Shown here: positions 1 to 6,045 of the stretch, piece after piece | Layout of the letters: each line of letters starts with the position of its first letter | Numbering within the stretch: position 1 is the first letter of the stretch | Source: Sphingomonadaceae bacterium | GTDB taxonomy: Bacteria > Pseudomonadota > Alphaproteobacteria > Sphingomonadales > Sphingomonadaceae | Length of the DNA: 9,204 nt | Direction of reading: 5' to 3' | Assembly (NCBI GenBank): GCA_014380205.1 | Contig: JACMKH010000195.1 | Location: 1-9,204 of the forward strand | Notes under the pieces: generated by a model | Databases searched by the model: none | Told to the model about the DNA's origin: nothing | Seen by the model: the letters and a program-made list of their open reading frames with translations, nothing else | Made by a program: the position numbers and the translations under genes

Positions 1-670
1 GCCCGCCGACGCGCTGGCCGCCGAGATCGGCGAGGACGCGCTGGCGGTCGGCGGCGATCTGGCGACCGGCGAGGCGGGCCGGGTCTCGGAAGCCGTGCTC
101 GCTCGCTGGGGTCGGATCGATCTTCTCGTCAACAACGCCGGGACGACGACCTTCGCCAACCACGAGGATCTCGACGCGGTCGACGCGGACGACTTCCTCC
201 GCCTCTACCGGCTCAACGTCGTCGCCGCGTTCGAGATGGTGCGCGCGTGCGTCCCCGCGATGCGCGCGGCCGGCGGCGGCGCGATCGTCAACATCACCTC
301 GGTCGCGGGGCATTTCGGCTTCGGCTCGTCGATCCCCTATGCGGCCTCGAAGGGCGCGCTGATCACGATGACCAAATCGCTCGCCCGCGCGCTCGCGCCT
401 GACATCCGCGTCAACGGCGTCAGCCCGGGCTATGTCGGCACGGGCTGGTTCGAGGACCGGATGGGGGCGGAGGGGCTCGCCGCGCTCGACGCGCGCATCG
501 CCGCTTCGGTCCCGCTGGCGCGCGCGGGCAAGGGCGAGGACATCGCCGACATCGTCGTGATGCTGCTCAGCGACGCGACGCGGCACGTCACAGGCGAGAT
601 CATGCTTGCGGATGCCGGCGCGCATCTCGACATGAGCGGCTCGCGCCGCCCCGGCCGCAGCTTTCAGTAG
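1..670 (+). CDS. Short-chain dehydrogenase/reductase (SDR), 5' end cut by window
   Basis: NAD(P)-dependent oxidoreductase of the classical SDR family (FabG-like), acting on a hydroxyl/ketone substrate in the cytoplasm. The frame is open from base 2, leaving 222 visible residues; about 25-35 residues with the TGxxxGIG cofactor motif lie outside the window. Seen in the visible part: the NNAG motif at residues 44-47, the structural Asn in LNVV (N72), and the catalytic Ser-Tyr-Lys set as S100, Y113 and K117 (YAASK), with the Ser-Tyr spacing of 13 found in FabG. The RVNGVSPGYV segment and a C-terminal GEIMLADAGAH stretch are also typical. A GTG at 95 is internal, because homology continues upstream of it. 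It ends in TAG 9 nt before the aldo/keto reductase, so the two are probably co-transcribed. The substrate cannot be told; sugar/polyol or 3-hydroxyacyl dehydrogenases of this class look alike. Confidence 0.93.
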   Translation, partial: PADALAAEIGEDALAVGGDLATGEAGRVSEAVLARWGRIDLLVNNAGTTTFANHEDLDAVDADDFLRLYRLNVVAAFEMVRACVPAMRAAGGGAIVNITSVAGHFGFGSSIPYAASKGALITMTKSLARALAPDIRVNGVSPGYVGTGWFEDRMGAEGLAALDARIAASVPLARAGKGEDIADIVVMLLSDATRHVTGEIMLADAGAHLDMSGSRRPGRSFQ

Positions 671-679
671 GACCCGCTC

Positions 680-1633
680 ATGAAATACCGCCGGCTCGGA
701 TCGAGCGACCTCCACGTCTCCGAGATCGCGCTCGGCACCTGGCTGACCACGGGCGTCGGGATCGAAAAGGCGGCCGCGATCGCCTGCGTCGACCGCGCCT
801 TCGATCTCGGCATCAACTTCATCGACACCGCCAACGTCTACGGTCGCGGCGCGTCGGAGGGCGTGCTCGGCGAGGCGCTCGCCGGCCGGCCGCGCGACAG
901 CTACATCCTCGCGACCAAAGTCTTCTTCCCCATGTCCGACAGCGACTCGGGCCTGTCGCGCGCACAGATCGCCAGGCAGATCGACGCCTCGCTCGAGCGG
1001 CTGCGCACCGATCATGTCGATCTCTATCAATGCCACCGCTACGACCCCGACACGCCGCTCGAGGAGACGATGGCCGCGCTGACCGAGGTCGTCCGCCAGG
1101 GCAAGGCGCGCTATATCGGCTTTTCCGAATGGTCGCCGCAAAACATCCGCGATGCGCTCGCTTTGGCCCCCGAATGCGAAAAATTCGTCTCGAGCCAGCC
1201 GCAATATTCGCTGCTCTGGCGCCGCCCCGAGCAGGAGGTGATCCCGCTGGGCGCGGCGAATGGAATTTCGCAGATCGTCTGGTCGCCGCTCGCGCAGGGC
1301 GTGCTCAGCGGCAAATATGCGGCCGACGCGCCGCCCCCCGCCGACAGCCGCGCGGCGAGCGATGCGATGGGCGGCTATATGGGCAACTGGCTGCGCCCCG
1401 AGGTGATCCGCGCGGTCGACGCGATCAAGCCGCTCGCCGCCGAGGCGGGATGCAGCATGAGCCAGTTCGCGCTCGCCTGGGTGCTGCGCGAGCCCAATGT
1501 CGCCGCGGCGATCGTCGGCGCGAGCCGGCCCGACCAGCTCGACGACAACGCCGGCGCATCCGGCCTCGCGATCGATCCCGCACTGTTCGCCAAGGCCGAG
1601 GCGATCGTCGCCGCGATCCCGCCCGCCGGCTGA
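680..1633 (+). CDS. Aldo/keto reductase (Kv-beta-like branch)
   Basis: NADPH-dependent reductase of aldehydes/ketones with a TIM-barrel fold, cytoplasmic. The 317-residue protein shows the full AKR catalytic tetrad: D49 and Y54 in FIDTANVYG, K80 in LATKVFF, and H119 in DLYQCHRYD. The C-terminal cofactor-binding segment GASRPDQLDDN (280-290) and the strand motif SSQPQYSLLWR are in place. The opening MKYRRLGSSDLHVSEIALGTW is a textbook AKR N-terminus and fixes the ATG start; an AGGA Shine-Dalgarno (669-672) overlaps the stop of the dehydrogenase and sits 7 nt ahead. The length and the NVYGRGASE motif place it with the potassium-channel beta-subunit-like bacterial AKRs rather than the shorter DkgA type. 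Together with the upstream SDR it may work on sugars, polyols or reactive aldehydes; the actual substrate is unknown. Confidence 0.95.
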   Translation: MKYRRLGSSDLHVSEIALGTWLTTGVGIEKAAAIACVDRAFDLGINFIDTANVYGRGASEGVLGEALAGRPRDSYILATKVFFPMSDSDSGLSRAQIARQIDASLERLRTDHVDLYQCHRYDPDTPLEETMAALTEVVRQGKARYIGFSEWSPQNIRDALALAPECEKFVSSQPQYSLLWRRPEQEVIPLGAANGISQIVWSPLAQGVLSGKYAADAPPPADSRAASDAMGGYMGNWLRPEVIRAVDAIKPLAAEAGCSMSQFALAWVLREPNVAAAIVGASRPDQLDDNAGASGLAIDPALFAKAEAIVAAIPPAG

Positions 1634-1637
1634 CGAA

Positions 1638-2411
1638 GTGGACCTCCCCGACATCCTCGCCGGCCTGACGCGCGCCGAAACCGGTCTCGCAGGCGCGATC
1701 CCCGAGGACTGGCTCCAGGGCCGCACCGCCTATGGCGGGCTCAGCGCGGCTATCGCCCTCCACGCCGCGCGCGCCGCGCATCCGCATCTCCCCCCGCTGC
1801 GCTCGGCGCAGATCTCGTTCATCGGCCCGCTTGCGGGCGCGATCGAGGTTCGCGCCGAGCTCATCCGGCGCGGGCGCACGGCCGGCTTCGTCAACTGCGA
1901 CGTGGTCTCCGAACAGGGCCTCGGGCTGCGCGCGATGTTCGTGTTCATGGACGAGCGCGAATCGGCGATCGATCATGTCGCGCCCGATTTTCCTCCAGTG
2001 CCGCCGCCCGACGAGGCGAAGGCGGTCGCGCGCACCGATGTCATCGCTTTCCTGCGCAACTTCGATTTCGTCGATCTGAAAGCGATTCCCGGCCAGGGCC
2101 CCGCCGACTGCCTGCGCTGGATCCGCCTGCGCGAGCGCGCCGGCCTCGATCCCGAGATCGAGCTGCTCACCGTCGCCGACGCGCTCCCTCCCGCCGCGAT
2201 GCGCTTGATCCCCGGCTTCGGCCCGATCAGCTCGATGACCTGGATCGCCAACCTGCTCACGCCGCGCCCCGCGACCGACGATGGCTGGTGGCTGCTCCGC
2301 TCGCGCTCGGACCATGCGCGGCGCGGCACGAGCAGCCAGGTGATGAGCGTGTGGAACGCGCGCGGCGAGCAGGTGCTGACGGGCATGCAGAGCGTCGCCA
2401 TCTTCGTCTGA
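1638..2411 (+). CDS. TesB-like acyl-CoA thioesterase (double hotdog)
   Basis: Predicted to hydrolyse acyl-CoA to free acid and CoA; 257 residues, a normal size for thioesterase-like-superfamily proteins with two fused hotdog folds. First hotdog: GRTAYGGLSAAIALHAA (28-44) and the strand RSAQISFIGPL. Second hotdog, C-terminal: SSMTWIANLL (198-207), GWWLLRSRSD, an RRG stretch and Q251 in GMQSVAIF. By position, D181, S198/S199 and Q251 could correspond to the Asp-Thr-Gln set of E. coli TesB; this alignment is by eye. The start is taken as GTG 1638, 4 nt after the reductase stop, because homology begins just after it; the open frame reaches back to 1497 but that part overlaps the reductase out of frame. 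No clear Shine-Dalgarno is seen, so translation is probably coupled. Third gene of the presumed operon. Confidence 0.88.
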   Translation: MDLPDILAGLTRAETGLAGAIPEDWLQGRTAYGGLSAAIALHAARAAHPHLPPLRSAQISFIGPLAGAIEVRAELIRRGRTAGFVNCDVVSEQGLGLRAMFVFMDERESAIDHVAPDFPPVPPPDEAKAVARTDVIAFLRNFDFVDLKAIPGQGPADCLRWIRLRERAGLDPEIELLTVADALPPAAMRLIPGFGPISSMTWIANLLTPRPATDDGWWLLRSRSDHARRGTSSQVMSVWNARGEQVLTGMQSVAIFV

Positions 2412-2445
2412 GGCCTCGGCCCACGCCAAAAAAAAAGAGCGCAAT

Positions 2446-2477
2446 TTCAGCGTTTGACCACTCTGAAGATCTTTTTT
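2446..2477 (+). terminator. Weak candidate terminator after the thioesterase
   Basis: TTCAG (2446-2450) can pair with CTGAA (2463-2467) around a 12-nt loop, followed after four bases by six T residues (2472-2477). The stem is only 5 bp and AT-containing, so it would be inefficient at best. It is the only terminator-like structure between the thioesterase and the phasin. The T run also forms the left edge of a dyad in the phasin control region, which is the likelier reason for its presence. Confidence 0.2.
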
Positions 2478-2495
2478 GCTGCAGTGCACAAAAAA
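2472..2495. promoter_or_regulatory. Left TGC-rich dyad (operator candidate) upstream of the phasin promoter
   Basis: TTTTTTG-C-TGCA-G-TGCA-CAAAAAA is an interrupted palindrome: outer arms of six T plus G and C plus six A, an inner TGCA-G-TGCA core, and one extra C on the left. It ends just upstream of the predicted -35 box. The flanking T6 and A6 tracts may also work as an UP-like element. PHA-associated repressors of the PhaR type in alphaproteobacteria are known to bind TGC-rich dyads at phasin promoters, so this is a candidate PhaR-type site; the regulator itself is not in the window. Confidence 0.6.
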
Positions 2496-2498
2496 CGC

Positions 2499-2526
2499 TT
2501 GCATTCCCCGCCAGAATGCATATTGT
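2499..2526 (+). promoter_or_regulatory. Predicted sigma70-type promoter of the phasin gene
   Basis: TTGCAT (2499-2504) and TATTGT (2521-2526) are separated by 16 bp and stand out in an otherwise GC-rich region. Transcription would begin near 2533, giving a leader of about 25 nt that contains the AGGAG ribosome-binding site (2545-2549). The spacer holds a perfect 7-bp inverted repeat, TGCATTC (2500-2506) and GAATGCA (2514-2520). The -10 box overlaps the right-hand dyad, so a protein bound there would block the polymerase. Confidence 0.55.
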
Positions 2527-2538
2527 GCAGTGCAGCAA
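2523..2538. promoter_or_regulatory. Right TGC-rich dyad (operator candidate) over the -10 and start of transcription
   Basis: TTG-TGCA-G-TGCA-G-CAA is the mirror image of the left dyad: its reverse complement matches 2476-2491 at 15 of 16 positions, the only mismatch being the central base. The extra base lies on the right side here and on the left side there. It covers part of the -10 box and the expected transcription start, the classic place for a repressor. The dyad centres are 47 bp apart, about 4.5 helical turns. Confidence 0.6.
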
Positions 2539-2557
2539 GAACGCAGGAGTGAGTTGA

Positions 2558-3373
2558 TTGACCGAGTCGAAGCCCAACGCGGCGAAGCCCGCCAAGCCCC
2601 AGCCCGCCCCGGCGGTCAAGGCCGAGGCGGCGAAGCACCCCGAGCAAGCGGCGAAGCCCGTCAAGCACGAGGTGGCCCAGGTCCTTAAGGCCGCGAAGCT
2701 CGAGCCCGTCCGGGCGCCCGTCGCGGCGGAAAAGCCAGTCGTCGCGTCTCCCGCGCCCGCGAAAGCGGCGCAGGTTGCGACTCCTCCCGCGCCAGCGAAG
2801 CCGGCCCCGGTCGCCAAGGCTGCCGAGCCCGTCAAGAAGAATGTGACCCCGATTGAAACCCCGGCCGCGACGAAGCTCGCCGTTGCCATCAAGCAAGGAA
2901 CCGAAGACATGGCTACCAAGTTCGAGAACGAGATCAAGAAGACCACCGAGACCGCCGCGGCCCAGGGCCAGGCGATGTTCGCCGACATCAACGACCGCTC
3001 GAAGGTCGCGATGGAGAAGGGCGCCAAGACGCTCGAGGACATTGTCGAGTTCACCAAGGGCAACGTCGAGGCGATCGTCGCCTCCTCGCGCATCGCCGCC
3101 AAGGGCGCCGAGAAGATCGCCCGCGAGGCCGCCGAGTTCGGCCGTCAGCGTCTCGAGACCGCGACCACCACGCTCAAGAGCTTTGCTTCGGCCAAGTCGC
3201 CGACCGAGGTCTTCCAGCTGCAGAGCGATTTCGCCCGCAGCGCGTTCGACGCGATGATCGCGGAGAATTCGAAGTTCAGCGAGGCGATGCTCAAGCTCGC
3301 TGGTGAGGCGTTCGAGCCGATCCAGAACCGCTATGCGGTCGCCACCGACAAGTTCAAGCAGGTCGCCGCGTAA
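2558..3373 (+). CDS. Phasin family protein with Pro/Ala/Lys-rich N-terminal tail
   Basis: Granule-associated protein that coats polyhydroxyalkanoate inclusions and controls their size and number. The 271-residue reading has two parts. Residues 1-117 are low-complexity and Ala/Pro/Lys-rich with repeated AKPA/PAKAA units, probably disordered and basic like the tails of PHA proteins that bind DNA. Residues 118-271 are a Phasin_2-type amphipathic helical domain (MATKFENEIKKTTE onward, ending with PTEVFQLQSDFARSAFDAMIAE and EPIQNRY). An in-frame TGA (2555-2557) directly precedes the TTG at 2558, so the long form cannot start earlier. TTG is backed by AGGAG (2545-2549) 8 nt upstream. An internal ATG at 2909 with its own Shine-Dalgarno would give a 154-residue core phasin. 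The gene has its own control region and terminator, so it is probably monocistronic. Confidence 0.9.
   Translation: MTESKPNAAKPAKPQPAPAVKAEAAKHPEQAAKPVKHEVAQVLKAAKLEPVRAPVAAEKPVVASPAPAKAAQVATPPAPAKPAPVAKAAEPVKKNVTPIETPAATKLAVAIKQGTEDMATKFENEIKKTTETAAAQGQAMFADINDRSKVAMEKGAKTLEDIVEFTKGNVEAIVASSRIAAKGAEKIAREAAEFGRQRLETATTTLKSFASAKSPTEVFQLQSDFARSAFDAMIAENSKFSEAMLKLAGEAFEPIQNRYAVATDKFKQVAA
2895..2911 (+). promoter_or_regulatory. Internal ribosome-binding site and ATG start within the phasin gene
   Basis: AAGGAA (2895-2900) lies 8 nt ahead of an in-frame ATG (2909-2911), at the exact boundary between the low-complexity tail and the phasin core. The product, opening MATKFENEIKK, looks like the natural N-terminus of a stand-alone phasin. 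This could be the main start, a second start giving a short isoform, or a relic of an ancestral start to which the tail was later added. Confidence 0.5.
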
Positions 3374-3401
3374 CTAGCGACCCGCTTGGGGGGCAGTAAG
3401 A

Positions 3402-3436
3402 GGGCCGCTCCCGGGAAACCGGGGGCGGCCCTTTTT
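3402..3436 (+). terminator. Strong intrinsic terminator of the phasin gene
   Basis: GGGCCGC-T-CCCGG pairs with CCGGG-G-GCGGCCC across a GAAA tetraloop (3415-3418): a 13-bp stem with a single U-G wobble (3409/3424), followed at once by TTTTT (3432-3436). It starts 28 nt after the phasin stop codon. On the opposite strand there is no T run after the stem, so it would not terminate the protease gene arriving from the right. Confidence 0.93.
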
Positions 3437-3462
3437 CGTGACCGCCTCACATCGGGGGCGCC

Positions 3463-5898
3463 TCAAATGATCACAATGTCTTCCGCGGATATGGCCGCGT
3501 TATCGGCGAAGGAGACGAGGTGGATCTCCGGCGCGGCCCCAGTCCCATCCGGATCGAAGTAGAGCCGGCCGGTTGACGCGCGGTAAATCAGGCGATCGTC
3601 GGTATCGCCCGCGTGTTTTCCAATCGCAAAGGCTTCAGCCGCCAACCCACCCGGTGATAGGCCAAAAACACCGCCGTCCAAAACGATCAGATCGCTCCCC
3701 GCCGCAAAATCGGCGATCGTATCGGAGTCGCCCGCGCGCAAGCTGGAGAATTCGAACCGGTCGGCGCCATGCCCTCCGCGCAATCGGTCGTGACCCCCTC
3801 CGCCGGCCAGCGTGTCCTCGCCCGATCGCCCGGCCAGCGCGTCGCTGCCCTTGACGCCCTCGAGCCGATTGGCCGCGCCGTCGCCCGCTAGCGCGTCGTC
3901 TCTTCGGGAGCCGAGAAGATGCTCGACCGACCAGAAGCTGTCGCCTGCGGCCTCCCCGCGATTGCGCCCGGCGAGCGCCAGATCGGCGCGGACGCGATGC
4001 GCCCCGGCATAGTCCGCGCAATCGCCGCCGTCGCCGCCCTCGAGCCTGTCTCCACCCTGTCCGCCGATCAGCGTATCATTGCCCTCGCGGCCCACCAGCG
4101 TGTCGTCGCCGTCCGCCCCGTCCAGCCGATTGGCCGAACCGTTTGCGCGTAGATCGTCGGCGAACGCGCTTCCGCGCAGGTTCTCGACGGAAGTGAAAAA
4201 GTCTCCGGCGGCCTCGCCCGTCGTGCCCGAGGTCGTGGTCATGTCGGCATGGAGGCCGGCCGGAGCGTGGCGGTAGTCGGCCCAATCCAGGCCCTCGCCC
4301 CCGTCGAGCAAATCGGGGCTCTCCCCTCCCATCAGCACGTCGTCGCCCGCCTCGCCGAGGAGCTGATCGAAGCCCGCGCCCCCTTGAAGCGTATCCGAAT
4401 TGGCCCCGCCCAGCAGCGTATCGAGCCCATCCCTGCCATAGAGCCTGTCGTCGCCGTTTGCGCCGGTGAGTAGGTTGGGATTGGCGTCCCCCCGCAGATC
4501 GTCGTCGAATTGGGAGCCCGCCAGGTTTTCGATCGCGATGAACGCATCTCCCCACGCATCGCCGGTGTTGGCGCCACCATATTGAAGGTCTGCCCGGACG
4601 GCGGAACCCGTGTAGCTCGCGAAATCGATCCCTTCGCCCCCATCGAGCGTGTCGGCGCCGGCGCCTCCTTGCAGATTGTCGATTCCCGCGTTGCCGACGA
4701 GCCGATTGGCCAGGTCGTTGCCAACTATCTGATCGTTGCCCGCGCCTCCGATGGCGGTCTCGATCCACGTGTTGAAATCGATCGCGATATTCCGGCTGAG
4801 GCCCCCGACGCTGGAAAATGCCCCCGGCGCAAGGTCGATGACCGCGCCCTGGGCGAACCCCGACGCGTCGAGCGCGTTGCCCGACCCAAGGCTGAACAGT
4901 GTGATCACGGGAGAGGTGTTGATCGCGAAATCGTAAAAATCGCGAAGCAGGCCGGTGACGTTCGTGTTGAAGCCGAACACGTCGCCGCCGTCGAAGGGCG
5001 AGCTTTGCGCGGCTCCGTAGAGCTGCTGGATCGCGACGATATCGAGCGGCATGAGCGTGTGCGGCGCCTGACGGATCCAGCCGTCCTGCGTGATCCCCCA
5101 ATGCGCGCCCTTGACGGGATAGTCGTCGCGGTATCGGGCGTCGGCGTCCGCCCAGTTGATGTACGACATCGTGGTCCAGAGACGGTCGTCGTAGGCGCTG
5201 AACTGGTCCGCCGCGGGGTTGACGTTGAAGTTATAGGCGCCGCCATGGCCGAGGCCGAGCATGTGGCCGACCTCATGGATCACGGTCGCCATCCCGTAGC
5301 CGCCGCGCGTGTCGAGCGAGCCGGTAAGCTCGAACCCCGGCACGCTGTCGTCGATCGTCAGAAAGCCCGACAGGTAGCGGCTGGTAACCGCGCCGCTCCC
5401 CGCGCCGTCGTTCGACCCGCTGAAGGCGGCGAGGCCGAAGCTGTTGCGCGCGATGGCGACCTCGCCGCCGCTCTCGACCTCGACGAAGCTGACCGCCGCG
5501 ACCGCCGACCACAGCGCGAACGCCTTGAGGAACGTCTGCTCTTCCTGCGCGGTGAACGCCGAACCGGGATCGAACGAATAGCTGATCGTCGCTCCCGCTC
5601 CCGCGATGGGATTTCCCCATTTGACCGCGGTGCCGCCCTGCGTCGCCCAATAGCAATCGGCGTTGAGCGTGCCGTCCGGATTGAGCCCGTTGATGAAGCC
5701 TATCTGGTCGGAAAGCGACGGCCCCTCGCTCTCAACGGAAGGCGCCGGATTCCGCGCGGAAAATTCCGCCTCGATCAAACGCATATCGGGCGCGCGCTCG
5801 TGGTCGACGAAGCGATTCCCCCGCTTAAGGGAACAGCGCGCCTCCGCTTCGGGCCGATGGACTGGTCGTATCGCCAAGCTCGCCCCCCGGATTCGCAT
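3463..5898 (-). CDS. Serralysin-type zinc metalloprotease with RTX repeats, type I secreted
   Basis: Secreted metzincin (M10B) endopeptidase, 811 residues; classical serralysins are near 470-490, the excess being added RTX sequence. Order: basic leader and pro-region (1-80); catalytic domain (about 81-300) with HEVGHMLGLGH (208-218), whose three His bind zinc and whose E209 is catalytic, and the Met-turn TTMSYIN (242-248); a Peptidase_M10_C-type region with TLMPLDIVAIQQLYG (281-295); then RTX nonapeptides of GGxGxDxLx type (383-715) that bind calcium. The RTX part holds three tandem modules of 113, 88 and 87 residues. The end (about 716-811, DRLIYRASTGRLYFDPDGTG, finishing in EDIVII) matches type I secretion signals. 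No Sec signal peptide is seen. ATG 5898 is preferred because GGAGGGG (5913-5907) lies 8 nt upstream; ATG 5784 lacks one. No ABC exporter or Inh-type inhibitor lies in the window. Confidence 0.95.
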   Translation of the reverse strand: MRIRGASLAIRPVHRPEAEARCSLKRGNRFVDHERAPDMRLIEAEFSARNPAPSVESEGPSLSDQIGFINGLNPDGTLNADCYWATQGGTAVKWGNPIAGAGATISYSFDPGSAFTAQEEQTFLKAFALWSAVAAVSFVEVESGGEVAIARNSFGLAAFSGSNDGAGSGAVTSRYLSGFLTIDDSVPGFELTGSLDTRGGYGMATVIHEVGHMLGLGHGGAYNFNVNPAADQFSAYDDRLWTTMSYINWADADARYRDDYPVKGAHWGITQDGWIRQAPHTLMPLDIVAIQQLYGAAQSSPFDGGDVFGFNTNVTGLLRDFYDFAINTSPVITLFSLGSGNALDASGFAQGAVIDLAPGAFSSVGGLSRNIAIDFNTWIETAIGGAGNDQIVGNDLANRLVGNAGIDNLQGGAGADTLDGGEGIDFASYTGSAVRADLQYGGANTGDAWGDAFIAIENLAGSQFDDDLRGDANPNLLTGANGDDRLYGRDGLDTLLGGANSDTLQGGAGFDQLLGEAGDDVLMGGESPDLLDGGEGLDWADYRHAPAGLHADMTTTSGTTGEAAGDFFTSVENLRGSAFADDLRANGSANRLDGADGDDTLVGREGNDTLIGGQGGDRLEGGDGGDCADYAGAHRVRADLALAGRNRGEAAGDSFWSVEHLLGSRRDDALAGDGAANRLEGVKGSDALAGRSGEDTLAGGGGHDRLRGGHGADRFEFSSLRAGDSDTIADFAAGSDLIVLDGGVFGLSPGGLAAEAFAIGKHAGDTDDRLIYRASTGRLYFDPDGTGAAPEIHLVSFADNAAISAEDIVII

Positions 5899-5906
5899 CG
5901 GTCTTG

Positions 5907-5913
5907 CCCCTCC
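5907..5913 (-). promoter_or_regulatory. Ribosome-binding site deciding the protease start
   Basis: On the minus strand GGAGGGG ends 8 nt before the ATG at 5898-5896. The next in-frame ATG (5784-5782) has only GC-rich, non-purine sequence ahead of it. The longer start, with its 38 extra basic residues, is therefore favoured. No convincing -35/-10 pair for this gene was found in 5914-6000. Confidence 0.7.
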
Positions 5914-5967
5914 GGCCTAGCAGGACATTGTCATGGGGAACAGCTTCGAGGCGAGCAACGAGCCGGA

Positions 5968-6000
5968 ATTGCTTGCGCGTACTGACTTCTCATTGCTTGC
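5968..6000. promoter_or_regulatory. Direct repeats ATTGCTTGC ahead of the toxin-antitoxin pair (operator candidate)
   Basis: ATTGCTTGC occurs at 5968-5976 and again at 5992-6000, 24 bp start to start. The second copy runs into the predicted -35 box. The reverse complement of its core, AGCAA, also appears at 5954-5958. Xre-type antitoxins commonly repress their own operon by binding repeats at the promoter, so these are candidate binding sites. They also lie in the divergent region shared with the protease, so the protease could be affected. Confidence 0.4.
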
Positions 6001-6024
6001 ATTTGAACGAAGATGATCTATATC
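5997..6024 (+). promoter_or_regulatory. Predicted promoter of the antitoxin-toxin operon
   Basis: TTGCAT (5997-6002) and TATATC (6019-6024) are spaced by 16 bp in a locally AT-rich stretch. Transcription from near 6031 would leave a short leader carrying GGAAGGA (6033-6039) ahead of ATG 6046. A small inverted repeat, CGGTC (6024-6028) and GACCG (6038-6042), straddles the start region and could be part of an operator or mask the ribosome-binding site. An ATG at 6013 lies inside this promoter, which argues against its use as the start codon. Confidence 0.45.
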
Positions 6025-6045
6025 GGTCAATTGGAAGGACCGGCC

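Noticed and set aside
1497..1637. Longer N-terminus for the thioesterase starting at 1497
   Set aside because: The extra 47 residues are Arg/Ser/Pro-rich, overlap the conserved C-terminus of the aldo/keto reductase out of frame, and have no family counterpart.
2428..2436. Run of nine A after the thioesterase, considered as a terminator tail
   Set aside because: It would need to be T-rich on the plus strand. On the minus strand there is no gene ending here and no GC-rich stem before it.
1425..2504. 359-codon open frame on the minus strand across the reductase/thioesterase region
   Set aside because: No family resemblance, Arg-rich composition, and it covers two genes with intact catalytic motifs on the other strand.
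3776..4754. Periodic, repeat-like DNA across the RTX region, first considered as a CRISPR or tandem DNA repeat
   Set aside because: The periodicity is at the protein level (9-residue nonapeptides and longer modules) in one open frame. The nucleotide repeats are diverged and have no constant repeat/spacer pattern.
4510..5985. 491-codon open frame on the plus strand, opposite the protease
   Set aside because: Its sequence is rich in Arg, Ala, Val and Asp with no recognisable domain, and it mirrors the codon structure of the clearly real serralysin. Long antisense open frames are expected in high-GC DNA.
6013..6045. Earlier antitoxin start at ATG 6013
   Set aside because: It lies inside the predicted promoter and lacks a Shine-Dalgarno, while ATG 6046 has GGAAGGA 6 nt upstream and gives the usual family length.
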